A stretch of 64,000 nt of DNA from Locusta migratoria (GCA_026315105.1 CM048744.1:346876668-346940667); one strand, 5' to 3'; positions 47,375 to 60,883 are shown, numbered from the stretch's first letter. The notes: generated by a model from the sequence alone, not told the origin. Program-made: numbers and translations.

Positions 47375-49760
47375 ACATCTACATAAATACTCCGCAATCC
47401 ACTGTATGGTGCATGGCGGAGGGTACACTGTACCACTACGAGGCATTTCCTTTCCTATTCCACTCCCAAATAAAAAGAGGAAAAAAAGAATGTCTATATG
47501 CCTCCGTATGAGCCGTAATTTCTCTTATCTTGTTGTTGTGGTCACTACGCGAAATGTAAGTAGGCGGCAGGAAGATCGTACTACTCTCAGCTTCAAATTC
47601 CGGCCCTCTAAATTTGCTCAACAGAATTTCTCAAAAAGAATGTCGTCTTTCCTCCAGTGATCCCCAACTGAGTTCTCGGAGCATTTCTGTGACACTTGCA
47701 CATTGATCGAACCCAGCAGTAACAAATCTAGCTGCTCACCTCTGAACTGCTTCTATGTCTTCCTTTAAACTGATCTGCTATGGGTCCCAAACACTTGAGC
47801 AATACTCTAGACATGGTCATACAAGTGTGTTATATGCGGTCTCCTTTACAGATGAAGTACATCTTCCCAAAATTCTCCCAATAAACAGAAGTTGGCTGTC
47901 TGCCTTACTCACAACTGTCCTTATATGTTTGTTCCATTTAATATCACTCTGCAATGTTACGCCTAGATACTGGAATGACGCGACTGCATCAAGAAGCTCA
48001 CTGCTAATGTGGTATTCGAACATTAGGGGATTGTTTTTCCTACTCATGTGCATCACCTCACATTTTTCTACATAGAGAGCTAGCTGCCATTCTTCACACC
48101 AACTAGAAATTTTGTCTAAGTCAATCTGTATGCTATTACATTCAATTAAAGATGACACCCTCCCATACACCACAGCATCATCAGCAAACAGCCACAAATT
48201 ACAAGTTACTCTGTCCGTCAGATCATTTATATAGGTAGAAAGTAATAGTGGTCCTACAACACTCCACTGGGGCACACCTGATGATACACTTGTCTGTGAT
48301 GAACACTCGCTGTCGAGAACAACATATTGCATTCTATTACTCGGAAAATCTTCCAGCCAGTCACAAATCTGTGAACCTGTTCCATAAGCTCGTAACTTCA
48401 TTAGCAGTCTGCAGTGTGGCACTGCATCAAATGCCTTTTTGTAGTTGAGGAAAACACAATCTGCCTGTTGCCCTACATCCATGGCTCGCAGTATGTCATG
48501 TGAGAAAAGGGCAAGCTCAGTTTCACATGAACGATGTTTCCTAAACCTGTGATTATTCATAGAAAGAAGCTGTTCCGTCTCGAGGTAATTTACTATATTC
48601 AAACTGAGAATATGCTCCAAAATTCTGCAGGAAAATGATGTCAAAGATACTGGCCTGTAATTATGTGGGTCAGTTCTTTCCTTTCTTATAAACGGGCATT
48701 GCCTGTGCTTTTTTCCAATCACTAGGAACTTTGCGCTGAATTAAAGATTCACGATAAATGCAAGAGGCCAATGCTGCAGAATACTCTTTGTAAAACTGAA
48801 CTGGTATTCCATCTGGACCAGGAGACTTTTTCGTATTTAGTTCTCTCAGCTGCTTCTCTACACCAGAAATACCTATTTCTGTGTCCTCCATTTTGGAATT
48901 AGTACATTGATCAATTGATGGTACATTTGTGTGGTGCTAAGGCGTGAAAGATTTCTTAAAGGTTAACTTCAGCTTTCCGTTTGCTATGTTCTGTTACTGC
49001 CCCATAATGATCAATGAGTGACTAGATAGTGGGCTTTGACCTGCTTATCGATTTAACATAGCACCAGAATTTTTTCGGGTTCTCAGAAAGATCTTTTGCT
49101 AACGTATGGCTGTGGTTTTTATTGAATGCTTCGCTCATCGATCTTTTTATAGACGCACGAATCTCTACTAACTTTTACCTGTCATCATTTGCGTGTTTTT
49201 TTTTTTAACCGAGAGTGGAACAGTCTTTGCTTTCTCAGTAGCTTTCTCTAAGATTATTATTATACCATGGTGGATATTTTCCATCCTTAATCAACTTTAC
49301 AGGCACATATTTCGCTAACCCTTTATGTACAATGCATTTAAATTTAGTCCACAATTCCTCTACATCCATTGTACTGGAACTAAACAATGTCCATTCACTT
49401 TCTAAGTGTGATCCTAAGAATTGTTTATTGGTTCTTCCTAACAATAACATGCTCCTAGCCTTCTTGATTAGTTTATGAACTTTGGTCACCGTTGACACTA
49501 CGATGATATCATTATCACTAATTCTTGTCTCTACACAGACATCGTTAATAAGATCAGGCCTGTTCATAGCTATAAGGTCTAAAATATTTCCGTTGCACGT
49601 GGGTTGCCAGTTTAACTCCTCAAGTGTTTTACTGTTTGCTCCATCACATAATTGTATTATGTACTCTGTACAGTACCATTTCAATAGGAAAAGGTTTGCT
49701 CTGTATTTGCGTGGTAGTGCTACAGGTGTTGTGGCTCTTGGCACCTACACATCTGTAAGC
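47375..49760 (-). mobile_element. CR1-type LINE, 5'-truncated
   Basis: Minus strand: endonuclease C-terminus at about 49650-49480 (GNILDLIAMNRPDLINDV, SDNDIIVVS), then a linker. The RT start is near 48891-48670 (LNTKKSPGPDGIPVQFYKEY) with a frameshift. The main RT lies at 48722-47817: DPHNYRPVSLTSFSCRILEH, LNYKKAFDAVPH, SSGVPQWSVVGPLLLSTYIN, LWLFADDAVVYG. It is damaged (GVPQWS for GVPQGS; LNYKKAF for LDFSKAF). The 3' UTR reaches about 47375 and includes CCACTGTATGGTGCATGGCG on the plus strand. Long open but not functional as written. Confidence 0.88.
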
Positions 49761-50830
49761 AGCATATTTCAGAATATCTGATTCTCCAGACTAAGGTGCC
49801 AAACAATTTCCATTTCACTCCACTGTTCTTACAAGTGGCAAGGGCTGTGGAGATTCCACACATACTATCTAAGTCTGTTATGTTTGTCTGGGGGGGGGGG
49901 GGGGAATGTTGTTGGAGAATTTGTTGTTGGACCAGTCTGCTGCTTAGCTTAACGAAAGTGAACCTGTGAAAAGATTGCAATTATACCTGCATACTTCCCT
50001 CTATTTTAATTTTCTTTCTACTGCACGGGAGAGTTTTTGAAATGATATGCTCAATTATTTTTGCACCTGAATTCTATCCTCAAATTTTGATGATTACCAT
50101 GCTCAACAGAAAACATAACTCCACTGAATTATGTTGTGTATTATTCTGGCTTGAATATTGAACACATCTGAACTAAAAACAAGAGAATAGTTTATTATTG
50201 TCCTCATATTTTCAGATATCAACTGCACAATGTCAGTGCTTATCATGATATTAATATTGAAAGACTCAAAACAAAATAAGGATATCATGCATTTATTGGA
50301 AATATACGAATAGTGCTTTTCCTTATAAACATGGGAATCTTTTAAGTTATTACTGGTGTTTGACTAGAAGAGAGTCATTCAAAGAATTATTGTCATCTTG
50401 TATATCACAGAAAGTATATGGGCGATGATACCACAGCTAAATTTACAGGAATAGAAAATCACATTAATAGAAAACGTGTGAACCAATATGAGGCTCTAAA
50501 GTTTGTGATCCAATACTAACTTTACTGAAAGCAGGTAAAAGCTGTGCCAGGATAGATGTAACCACTAAACTGTTAGGTGGGAGGTTTTAGTGTTTGTTGT
50601 GGTCGGTTTATCATATTTTTACTGTATTATTTGAATAGTCAACCATCTTTCGTAGACCACCACCTCTGTGGCTTTTCTGGTATTTTAACAGTATTTTATT
50701 GCATTGGTTCTCTTTCTTATCCATTTAAGAATGAAATTGTATGCACATGTAATGAAGAATTAAAAAGAAAGTATGTGATCTCAAATAGCATTCTGGCATG
50801 TCTGCATTTTATATGTTCGTAACTATAATT
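49761..50830. other. Unassigned intron
   Basis: A poly(G) run lies at about 49891-49903. No transposon domain was seen. Confidence 0.45.
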
Positions 50831-50839
50831 GGGCCGAAA

Positions 50840-53331
50840 TACAATTCAATTAAGGGAGAGGAAAATTTAATTGTTATGGGAGACTGGAATTCGGTAGTAG
50901 GACAAGGCAGTGAAGGGAAGATAGTAGGTGAATATGGTCTGGGCAAAAGGAATGAAAGAGGAAACTGCCTGGTAGAATTTTGCACAGAACATAATTTAGT
51001 TATAACAAACACCTGGTTCAAGAATCACAAAAGAAGGTTGTATACGTGGAAGAGACCAGGAGACACCGGAAGATATCAGATAGATTTTATAATGGTAAGA
51101 CATAGATTTCGGAATCAGGTTCTACAGTGTAAGACGTACCCAGGGGCAGATATAGACTCTGACCATAACTTATTGGTTATGAACTGTAGGCTGAAACTAA
51201 AGAAACTACAAAAAGGTAGGAAAATAAGGAGATGGGACCTGGATAAATTGATGGAACCTGAGGTTCTTAAAAATTTCAGAGGGAGCTTTAGGCAACAATT
51301 GACAGAAACGGGGGGAAATAAAACAGTAGAGGAGGAATGGGTAAAATTGAGAGATGAAATAGTGAAGGTAGCAGAGGACAAAATAGGTAGGAAGGAAAGA
51401 CCTACAAAAAATCTTTGGATATCACAGGAGATACTAAATTTAATCGATGAAAGGAGAAAATATAAAAATGCAGTAAATGAAACAGGCAAAATGGAGTACA
51501 GACGACTAAGAAATGAGATTGTCAGGAAGTGCAAAATGGCTAAGCAGGAGTGGCTAGAAGGCAAATGCAAGGATGTAGAAGAATGTATAAATTGGGGAAA
51601 AATAGATACAGCCTACAGGAAAATAAAAGAAACATTTGGAGATAAGAAAAACAGCTCTATGAATATCAAGGACACTGATGGAAAACCAGTTCTCAGCAAA
51701 GAAGGGAAAGCTGAAAGGTGGAAAGAATATATAGAGGGGCTCTACAAAGGAAATGAACTTCGAGACAATATTGTAGGAAGGGAAGAGGATGTAGATGAAG
51801 ATGAAATAGGAGATACTGTACTGAGAGAAGAATTTGACAGAGCCCTGAAAGACCTAAGTTGAAACAAGGCCCCTGGAATAGATGATATTCCCTCAGAGCT
51901 ACTGAAGTCTCTGGGAGAACCAGCCATGACAAAATTGTTTCACCTGGTGTGTAAGATGTATGAGACAGGTGAAGTACCCTCAGACTTTAAGAAAAATGTT
52001 ATAATCCCCATCCCTAAGAAAGCAGGTGCAGACAGGTGTGAAAACTACAGAACCATCAGTTTAATAAGTCATGGCTGCAAAATATTAACGCGAATTATAT
52101 ACAGAAGGATGGAAAAGCTGGTAGAAGCCGACCTCGGGGAAGATCAGTTTGGGTTCAGGAGAAATGTAGGAACACGGGAGGCAATACTCACTATACGGCT
52201 TATCCTAGAAGATAGATTAAGAAAAGGCAAATCTACATTTCTAGCTTTTGTAGATTTGGAGAAGGCTTTTGACAATGTTGATTGGAATAAACTCTTTCAA
52301 GTTCTGAAGCAAGCAGGAGTAAAATATAGGGAGCGTAAGGTTATTTACAACTTGTACAAAAACCAGACAGCGGTTGTCAGAATTGAAGGGCATGAAAGGG
52401 ATGCAGTGGTTGGGAAGGGAGTGAGACAGGGTTGTAGCCTTTCTCCAATGTTATTCAATTTGTACATTGAACAAGCTATAAAGGAAAGCAAGGAGAAATT
52501 TGGTGAAGGAATAAAAGTTCAGGGGGAAGAATTAAAAACATTGCGTTTTGCCGATGACATAGTAATTCTGTCAGATACAGCAAAGGACCTGGAAGAGCAA
52601 TTGAATGGAATGGACAGTGTGCTGAAAGGTGCATATAAGATGAACATTAACAAGAGCAAAACTAGGGTAATGGAGTGCAGTGTAAGAAAATCAGGTGATG
52701 CTGAAGGAATTAGATTGGGAAACGAAGCAATAAAGGAGGTAGATGAGTTTTGTTACTTGGGCAGTAAAATAACAAATGATGGTCGCAGTACAGAGGATAT
52801 AAAATGCAGAATGGCAATGGGTAGAAAAGCGTTTTTGAAAAAGAGAAATTTGTTAACATCGAATATTGATTTAGGCCTAAGGAAGTCCTTTCTGAGGGCA
52901 TTTGTATGGAGTGTTGCCTTGTATGGGAGTGAGACATGGACGATAAACAGTGCGGACAGGAAGAGGATTGAGGCTTTTGAAATATGGTGCTACAGAAGAA
53001 TGCTGAAGATTAGGTGGGTGGATCGCGTAACTAATGAGGAGGTACTGAACAGAATTGGGGAGAAAAGGAATTTCTGGCATACCTTGACTAAAAGAAGGGA
53101 TAGATTGGTAGGACACATTCTTAGACATCAAGGAATTGTTAATTTAGCGTTGGAGGGAAGTGTGTGGGGAAAAAATCGCAGGGGAAGACCAAGAGATGGA
53201 TACAGTAAGCAGATTCAGACAGATGTAGGTTGTCGTTCTTATGTGGAGATGAAGAGGCTTGCTCAGGATAGGGTATTGTGGAGAGCTGCATCAAACCAGT
53301 CTCCGGACTGAAGACCACAACAACAACAACA
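50840..53331 (+). mobile_element. RTE-like LINE, nearly intact ORF with one stop
   Basis: This is the family of 11910-15101, here in sense with GAK and truncated inside the endonuclease. The frame 50798-53311 is open except for TGA at 51860-51862, where the sibling copy has an Arg codon. Visible parts: endonuclease (LIVMGDWNSVVGQGSEGK; GRYQIDFIMV; DSDHNLLVMN), an SPGPD-equivalent (NKAPGIDDIPSELLKSL), and RT (GFRRNVGTREAIL; FVDLEKAFDNVDWNKLFQ; GVRQGCSLSPMLFNLYIE; RFADDIVILS). The C-terminal region includes RMLKIRWVDRVTNEEVLNRI and GRPRDGYSKQIQTDVGCRSY. A (CAA)n tail ends at about 53331. This is the best preserved LINE here. Confidence 0.93.
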
Positions 53332-53885
53332 ATGCTCCATGGCTCCACCTACTGGGCTGGGAGACCGCCTCGGGGGGAAAACGTGATGAAACCATGTTGC
53401 CAAATAGTTAATTCACTGCCAGTGGGGATAGCTAACGGTCGCTGTTGTGTGACAGAACTGGTAGAAGTGCATAGTGCAGCTGGACTCTCACATGCGCAGA
53501 GCAAAGTTCACATTTGACTTACTCCAATGGTCTGCGGGCACAGCTAACACTCAAAGCCGATTAGTGCAAGCACCAGGGATCATCGTATTTCAGCTCAACT
53601 ATAGATTCATTTCATTTGATAATCATAAGGGTGCTGATAACTGTTGATTTTGAGCTCTGGAAGCAAGCAAGCAGGCAGACAGCAGCAGCAGTAACTTTGG
53701 TGGTGTATTGATGTATTTAAAAATTGAAGTTTTTCATAAGTGTTCATTATGAACATTAATTGAAGGCATTAAATGCAAGATCACACTAGGACACTCAGGA
53801 CATGTACTGGCCACACACTTCACATATTTCAAGCATAAACTTCACTTTGCAATATCTTGGGATGTAATTAGTGTATTGTAGCGCA
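53332..53885. other. Unassigned spacer between two LINE copies
   Basis: About 550 bp with no recognised feature. The next LINE begins at about 53886. Confidence 0.5.
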
Positions 53886-55868
53886 ATAGTGGAGATGAAA
53901 TAGTCAAGGCAGCAGAGGACAAAATAAGTAGAAAGGCAAGACCTACAAAAAATCCTTGGATATCACAGGAAATACTAAATTTAATTGATGAAAGGAGAAA
54001 ATATAAAAATGCAGTAAATGAAACAGGCAAAATGGAGTACAGATGACTAAAAAATGAGATTGACAGGAAGTGCAAAATGGCTAGGCAGGAGTGGCTAGAA
54101 GCCAAATGCAAATCTGTAGAAGAATGTATAGCAAGGGGAAAAGTAGATTCCACCTACAGGAAAATAAAAGAGACCTTTGGGGACAAGAAAAGCAACTCTA
54201 CGAATATCAAGAACTCAGATGGGAAACCAGTTCTCAGCAAAGAAGGGAAAGCTGAAAGGTGGAAAGAGTACATAGAGGAACTCTACAAAGGAAATGAACT
54301 TAGAGACGATGTTGTAGGAAGGGAAGAGGAAGTAGATCAAGATGAAATAGGAGATACTATACTGAGAGAGGAATTTGACAGAGCCTTGAAAGATCTAGGT
54401 CGGAACAAGGCCCCAGGAGTAGACGACATACCCTCAGAGCTACTAAAGTCTCTGGGGGAGCCAGCCATGACAAGACTATTTGAACTGGTGTGTAGGATGT
54501 ATGAGACAGGCGAAATACCCTCAGACTTTAAGAAAAATGTAATAATCCCCATTCGAAAGAAATCAGGTGCAGACAGGTGTGAAAATTACAGAACCGTCAG
54601 TTTGATAAGTCATGGTTGCAAAATTTTAACACGAATTATCTACAGGAGAATGGAAAAGCTGGTAGAAGCTGACCTTGGGGAAAATCAGTTTGGATTCTGG
54701 AGGGACATAGGAACCCGGGAGGCAATACTCACTTTATGTCTTATCTTAGAAGATAGATTAAGGAAAGGCAAACCTACATTTTTAGCTTTTGTAGATTTGG
54801 AGAAAGCATTTGACAATGTTGACTGGAATACACTCTTTCAAATTCTGAAGTCAGCAGGGGTAAAATACAGGGAAAGGAGAGTTATTTACAACTTGTACAA
54901 AAGCCAGACCGCAGTTATTAGACTCGAAGGGCATGAAAGGGAAGCATCAGTTGGGAAGGGAGTAAGACAGGGTTGTAGCCTTTCTCCGATGTTATTCAAT
55001 TTGTACATCGAGCAGGCGGTGAAGGAAAGCAAGGAAAAATTTAGAATAGGGATTAAAGTTCAGGGGGAAGAAATAAAAACATTGCGTTTTGCTGATGACA
55101 TTGTAATTCTGTCAGAGACAGCGAACGACCTGGAAGAGCTGTTGAATGGAATGGACAGTGTGTTGAAGAGAGCGTACAAAATGAACATTAACAAGAGCAA
55201 AAAAAAAAAAAAATAATAATGGAATGCGGTCTTAGAAAATCAGGCGATGCTGAAGGAATTCGATTACGTAACGAAACAATGAAGGTGGTAGATGAGTTTT
55301 GTTACTTGGGTAGTCAAATAACATGCGATGGTCACAGTACAGAGGATATAAAATGCAGTATGGCAATGGGAAGAAAAGCATTTTTGAAAAAGAGAAATTT
55401 GCTAACATCGAATATTAATTTGGGGGTAAGGAAGTCTTTTCTGAAGGCATTTGTGTGGAGTGTTGCCTTGTACGGGAGTGAAACATGGACGATAAGCAGT
55501 GCGGACAGGAAGAGAATAGAGGCTTTTGAAATGTGGTGCTACAGAAGAATGCTGAAGATTAGGTGGGTAGATCGCATAACTAATGAAGAGGTACTTAACA
55601 GAATTGGTGAGAAAAGGGATTTTTGGCATACCCTGACTAAAAGAAGGGATCGCTTGGTGGGACACATTCTTAGACATCGGGGAATCGTAAATTTAGCATT
55701 GGAGGGAAGTGTGTGGGGTAAAAATAGCAGAGGGAGACCAAGAGACGCGTATAGTAAGCAGATTCAAGTGGATGTGGGTTGCCGTTCTTATGAGGAGATG
55801 AAAAGGCTTGCTCAGGATAGAGTAGGGTGAAGAGCTGCATCAAACCAGTCTCCCATAACAACAACAAC
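53886..55868 (+). mobile_element. RTE-like LINE, 5'-truncated
   Basis: Second sense copy of the family, starting about where the endonuclease ends. RT blocks: NKAPGVDDIPSELLKSLGEP, FVDLEKAFDNVDWNTLFQIL, GVRQGCSLSPMLFNLYIEQA and RFADDIVILSETANDLEEL, all in the frame 54077-55216. An A-run at 55200-55213 replaces about five codons of the other copies (KSK then stop) and shifts the frame; the C-terminal part resumes at 55219 (MECGLRKSGDAEGIRLRNET). A TGA near 55828 ends the frame early, and the (AAC)n tail is at about 55856-55868. By eye it differs from its neighbour at roughly a tenth of positions. Confidence 0.92.
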
Positions 55869-56293
55869 AGTGCAATCAATGCCATTGTTTGTGATTTTTC
55901 ATGCTATAGATTGCTGATGGAATAATATAGGATGCCCATTTAAAAACACACAAGTTTGTATTAAAAAAGACATATGCTTTCATTTAAGAATGTTTCCAAA
56001 AATTTTCATGCATGAGCCCCTGCCTTACATTGATGCCAGTGAAAGTCGTTTTAATGTGTGTGTGTGTGTGTGTGTGTGGGCGGGCGCATGCACGTGCCCA
56101 TGCCCGCATGTTAATGACATTACTAATATTAAATTCTTACTCTAAAATAGAGGGACACAGTTATCTTGCAGCTGCTGACACCCTATTTTTCATTTGTGCT
56201 GTAATGTGATATTATACTAGAATATTTTTAGAAGCTATTTTTGCAATGATAATGTAGATACCTGACTATAATTGGTACACTTGTTTATTTCAG
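55869..56293. other. Intron before GAK exon, with (TG)n tract
   Basis: A TG repeat at about 56055-56079 is followed by GC-rich GCGGGCGCATGCACGTGCC. The rest is plain intron to the acceptor at 56293. Confidence 0.6.
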
Positions 56294-56525
56294 GGAGATA
56301 GCGTGGGTAATATCCCTAATGTTCCTGTTCCCGGAGTAACACCTCGCCCACCTGCACCCAATCTTCTTGGAAGTTGGGATAACTTCCAGAGTGCTCCCAC
56401 GTATGGTGTTAGCCATGGATCACAGCCTTTAGGCCCAGGTTTAATGCCAACATCTCCCAGCATACCAAGAAATGCCAGCACACCAAATCTTGAGAGCAAG
56501 GCTCGGGATCCTTTCGCAGATTTGG
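56294..56525 (+). CDS. GAK: GAK/auxilin exon: Pro/Gly/Ser-rich linker with DPF motif
   Basis: The exon encodes GDSVGNIPNVPVPGVTPRPP, then a segment with LLGSWDNFQS, and ends KARDPFADLG. The DPF tripeptide (56507-56515) is a second AP-2-ear-type motif, and NFQS/SWDNF resembles other short coat-binding segments. The acceptor is TTTATTTCAG ending at 56293. The exon ends with the first G of a Gly codon at 56525, and the donor GTAACT follows. The next exon starts GTAAC, so the join reads Gly-Asn. Reading on through the donor would meet a TGA within three codons. Two RTE-like LINE copies lie just upstream, the nearer ending about 425 bp before the acceptor. Confidence 0.87.
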
Positions 56526-59242
56526 GTAACTGAAATACTCCTGTTCATAATTTTATGTAACCTTGGTATTGCTTTAAATTTTAACACAGCTTATAATTAT
56601 TACAGATAGCCAAGTAGATATTGTACTGATTGCTAAATTCTTGTATAGTTCTAAATTAGTACCAAGGCACTTTGATTAATCTACTATTACTTTGTAAAAC
56701 CAATTTCTTCGTGTGAAGATAACTTTCACATCTGTTACAAAATGCACCCAATCACGCATTATTCAACATCAATGAAAAAAGTAGTGTGCAGTTTCTGTAA
56801 AATATTTCAACTGTAGAATGTCGGAATGAAGAATGTTGAGAGAGTGTTCTTATCACTACTGTTTGTGGAATTCATCATACTAGGGCAATGCAAAATCAAT
56901 ACACCATCTTCCCCTCTATTGTAATCTCATAAAAGATCTTAAAATTGATTGTATATTGCCATTCAGGGAGTGAAAGAAGGAAAGCTGATGTTTTTATTGT
57001 TTGTAATTTATGGCATTTTTAGTGAGCTTTCTCTCATTGTATCACTTTTGGTAACAATAACAGACTTGCTCACATTTGCACATTGAAAATGTATGCTCAT
57101 AAATAATGGGGACGTGTCCTGCTATGTCGCAAGCTCATCTGCCTATAAAAGATGGGTTCTCTTATGATACTTCATTTCTGTTCAGTCACCCTTTCATTAA
57201 ATATTAACTTTCACTCTTGATGTGTTGATTTGTTGCTCACCTTCTGTATATATATATTTTAGAGACAAATGATCCCCTCATCTGTGTGGCATTGAACCTT
57301 ACAGATGACGCAGTGGACTCTCCTTGACCAATCCATCCATTTTAAACTAGTTATTAAGATATTGGTGAACTATCCTTGCAAAGTATGGTTGAAGATCCTC
57401 ATATATATAAACCACAGTTGATTAATGACTTCTAGATGTATCATTATTACATAAATGGAGCAACTCGTGTTGTGAAATGGCAGACATATTTGTCCAGCAA
57501 GAAGCAGGGGCCAATAAGGTGATCTTGAATGATTCCACCCAAAATGCTGACACTTAACCTTCATTGAAGTCTTGTCACTCATTCTTCATTGTCAGGTGTC
57601 TGTACATTGTATGGTCTCCCACCATCTGAAACACTCTTATCAAATGATCTTTTTTCTTGCAAGCATTGTCGAAGTCATAGAAAAGCTCTTGTACAAGGTA
57701 GTTTGCACTAATGAATGTTCAGAATAAAGTTGATAAGCTGAATCCACTTTCTCATCTACCAGCCAAATGTGTAGTGTGTTTTCATCATTTCAGACACTAT
57801 ATGCATTGTTGTAATATGTTGTGATGGCAGTAGTCAAAAACAGAACAAATGACAATTTCCCATTACAGAATAAGTGCCATGACCGACTGTAAACAATAAA
57901 GTAAGTAAAAATGTGTGTTTTGGTTAAATTACACAGTCAGATGTCACTGCAGGGAATTTCTTTCTTGCCTTTTTAATGAAGGATTTTCAGACATATATGA
58001 TAGTTTCAGATGTCCATTTTTTAAACCCTGTATTTTGTGGTGCAAAAGGTCAGTGTCCTTTGAAGGGATCTTCAGGAATACAATTCATTTATTTTCAGTT
58101 GCAACTGATTGATATCATTTGACCAAAGGGATGGTGTGATATTAGAACTTCACACCAGTAAAGTAAGTGTTTTTCTGACATTTCAAATGGCAAAACATCT
58201 CCTCTGCCCCATGCCCAACTCTAACTCACCCCCCCCTCTACATTCAAAAGTTTCACAAACCACTGTGTAGGATTTGTTCTAGTAGTCATATCTCTAGCAG
58301 CTGCTTTATTGAATTCAGTCCTGATCTTATTATACGTCTTTGCAACTCAGCTCAACAGATACTCAAATGTTAATTGGAGGAACTTATTCTTGTTGACTAT
58401 TTCCATGAAATTAGTATATACGTCTTTAGTAGTCCACACAGTATAACACAATTTTTATGTGAGAACCCATTGTTCCATGAAAATTCTAACTCGGTGGTGC
58501 TGTGAGTGAAAAAGTCATTGCATGTGTCCTAGTTTGAGGCCTGAGTAAAGCACTCATTCCTTGCAATAGTTGTACTTGTTGGGAGCATACTGCTGTGCTG
58601 TTTCTTCTGAAGGAGTGTTTATGCCTGTAGGAATTTCATGGTAACAGTCTTTTATTGTACTTTATTTCCAAAAAGGATCTGCAAGTTTACATCTGGGAAG
58701 TGAGTATATTACATGAATCTTTTCCAAAATGTTAATTCACAATCTAAATGCAAACACAGGCATCAATTTTGTACTGTTAGTTACAGAAAAATGCCTAAAT
58801 TATTGCTGTATGACATAAAAAGTAAAATTCCATGTATCAATTTATTAAAGTTATGAAGATGCAGATGTTGTTATAAGAATTTACATTCAGGAGGTACAGT
58901 TCCCAAGGCCAGCTGTAATGCACAATAGATAAATTCATTACTCCATAATTTTCAAACCATAAATTTCTTCAGGAGAAGAAATGAGGCAAAGATAACTATA
59001 CAGACGGAATCTTGTTGATTGCTGCTCAGTCATCATCTTCCTAATTCTTTTCTCTTTCCTGTCCTGAAGAAACTTTTGATACTTAAACCTAGCAATATTA
59101 TTTATTTTTGTTCAATTATGTTGCCTATACTGTAGATTAAAACCCATGAAGGTTAATATTTATTTCTAATTATATTTTAGTAGCCATGTGTTCATATTAG
59201 TAGTTTAATTATTGTTGTAATGAAAGTTGTTAATACCTGCAG
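56526..59242. other. GAK intron without recognised transposon
   Basis: 2.7 kb of AT-rich intron; both strands were read. No RT, transposase or SINE head was recognised. Confidence 0.5.
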
Positions 59243-59382
59243 GTAACCTTGGAGCTGGTCTTGGTACAGGGTGGGCTGGTAGCTCCAAACCCACTACACC
59301 AATGAACGGTACCCCTAGAGCGGGTAGTCCTACAAATGTCTTTTCTTCACCGCAGCATAGGCCAGCAAGTTGGGCAGCACAG
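59243..59382 (+). CDS. GAK: GAK/auxilin exon: linker, last exon seen in this window
   Basis: The exon encodes (G)NLGAGLGTGWAGSSKPTTP, then MNGTPRAGSPTNVFSSPQH and RPASWAAQ. It is a Gly/Ser/Pro-rich linker of the kind that precedes the C-terminal J domain. The acceptor is ATACCTGCAG ending at 59242. The donor is GTTTGT from 59383. Entry phase 1 and exit phase 0 match the preceding exon. No J-domain sequence with an HPD motif was found downstream to 64000, so at least the J-domain exons lie to the right. The exon is called from frame, splice sites and composition. Confidence 0.8.
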
Positions 59383-59742
59383 GTTTGTTAACATTCTTAA
59401 CACTGTGTTAAGATCAGTCAGAGGGTTAGATTTATGAAACCACCGTAGTGGTAAGCTCTACCAAAACAGATACATATAGGCTGTTGTAGTAAATACAGAT
59501 CAATTAGGTCTATTTTTTTCTTAAACTTGCCTCGATCATCTCGGTACATATAACTAAAAATTATTTCTAAGCTATTACCTGACCAGTTCATTATGCTGTC
59601 TTCAAAACACATGGTTACATCATTTGACCTCTAAACACAGTATATTTAAGCAAATTGTGTTCCATTGCTACTGTATTATTAAAAAAGGTGTCCGTTATGA
59701 AATTTTTATCCTACCAACTGTATGAAAAATTTGTGATATTGT
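59383..59742. other. Short intronic gap
   Basis: AT-rich, no feature recognised. Confidence 0.5.
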
Positions 59743-59987
59743 CAGTAATATGAGGGTAGGTAGCAACTCACTGTTAGGATAATCAAGGCGCCATTGACAG
59801 GCACATACAAAGACAGTCGTCACATTCACACAGACCTTATCAGAAAAAGAGAATGTCACTCAGACACGAATTGAGCACAAATGACTGTCATCTTTTGTCA
59901 TATTGGCACAACTTGCACCTTAACAGTGAATAGGGAGGTGAGGGGAATGGAGGCAAGGAAGAGGATACAGGGCAAGACTGAGTATAG

Positions 59988-60031
<44 letters not shown>

Positions 60032-60883
60032 TGCCAGGATAGTTTTGGGATTGTAGAATGTGTTGTAATGACAATTCCCATGTGTACCATTCAGAAGAGC
60101 TGCTGCTAGAGGGGAGAATCCAGATGACCTCGGTGGTAAAACAGCCATTGAAATCAAGCATGATATGTTCAGCTGAATGCAGTGCACCAGTGTGTCCATC
60201 CTCCTTTTGGCCACAGATTGATGGTGGTCATTCATTCCAATGGGCATCTGATTGGTGGTCATACCAATGTAAAGGGCTGTGCAGTGATTGCAGCAGTGTT
60301 AGAATCACATGTCTGCTTTCACAAGTTACCCAGACTCCAAAGTGGTAGAATAAGATTATGGTGGGATTTTGAAGTGCTGGTTCTGGTGGTTTGCAGGGGG
60401 ATATGTGATCCCTGTGGTATGGGTTGAGATTTTGAGTGGCATAGGCTTGGACTAGAATATTGTGGAGGTTGGACGGGTGATGGATCACCACTTTAAGATG
60501 AATGGAAAGGACTTAGGTAGGATGTTTGTTATTTCAGGGTATGATGACAGATAAACAAAGCCATGATGAAGTATGTGGACAGTTGTTCTTGTTACGGGTG
60601 GTATTGGATGCTGTGGGCACTCCTTTGTGGCTGGTTATTGTGGGTGAAGGGAGGATTGGTGGGGAATGAAGATATGACCCAAAAATATGTTGGCAGGCTA
60701 GGTCTAGAGAACGGGGGGGGGGGGGGGGGGGGGGCGGCAATGCCTGTTAAGGCCTTTGTGAGACCTTCAACATGTTGAGTAAGTGTATTCTTATCAAGGA
60801 ATTGCTGTCCAGTGGGTAAGGCTGTAATATTTGACATGGAGTGGGTGTTAGATGTCAAAGTGCAGGTACTGTTGGTGGTTGCT

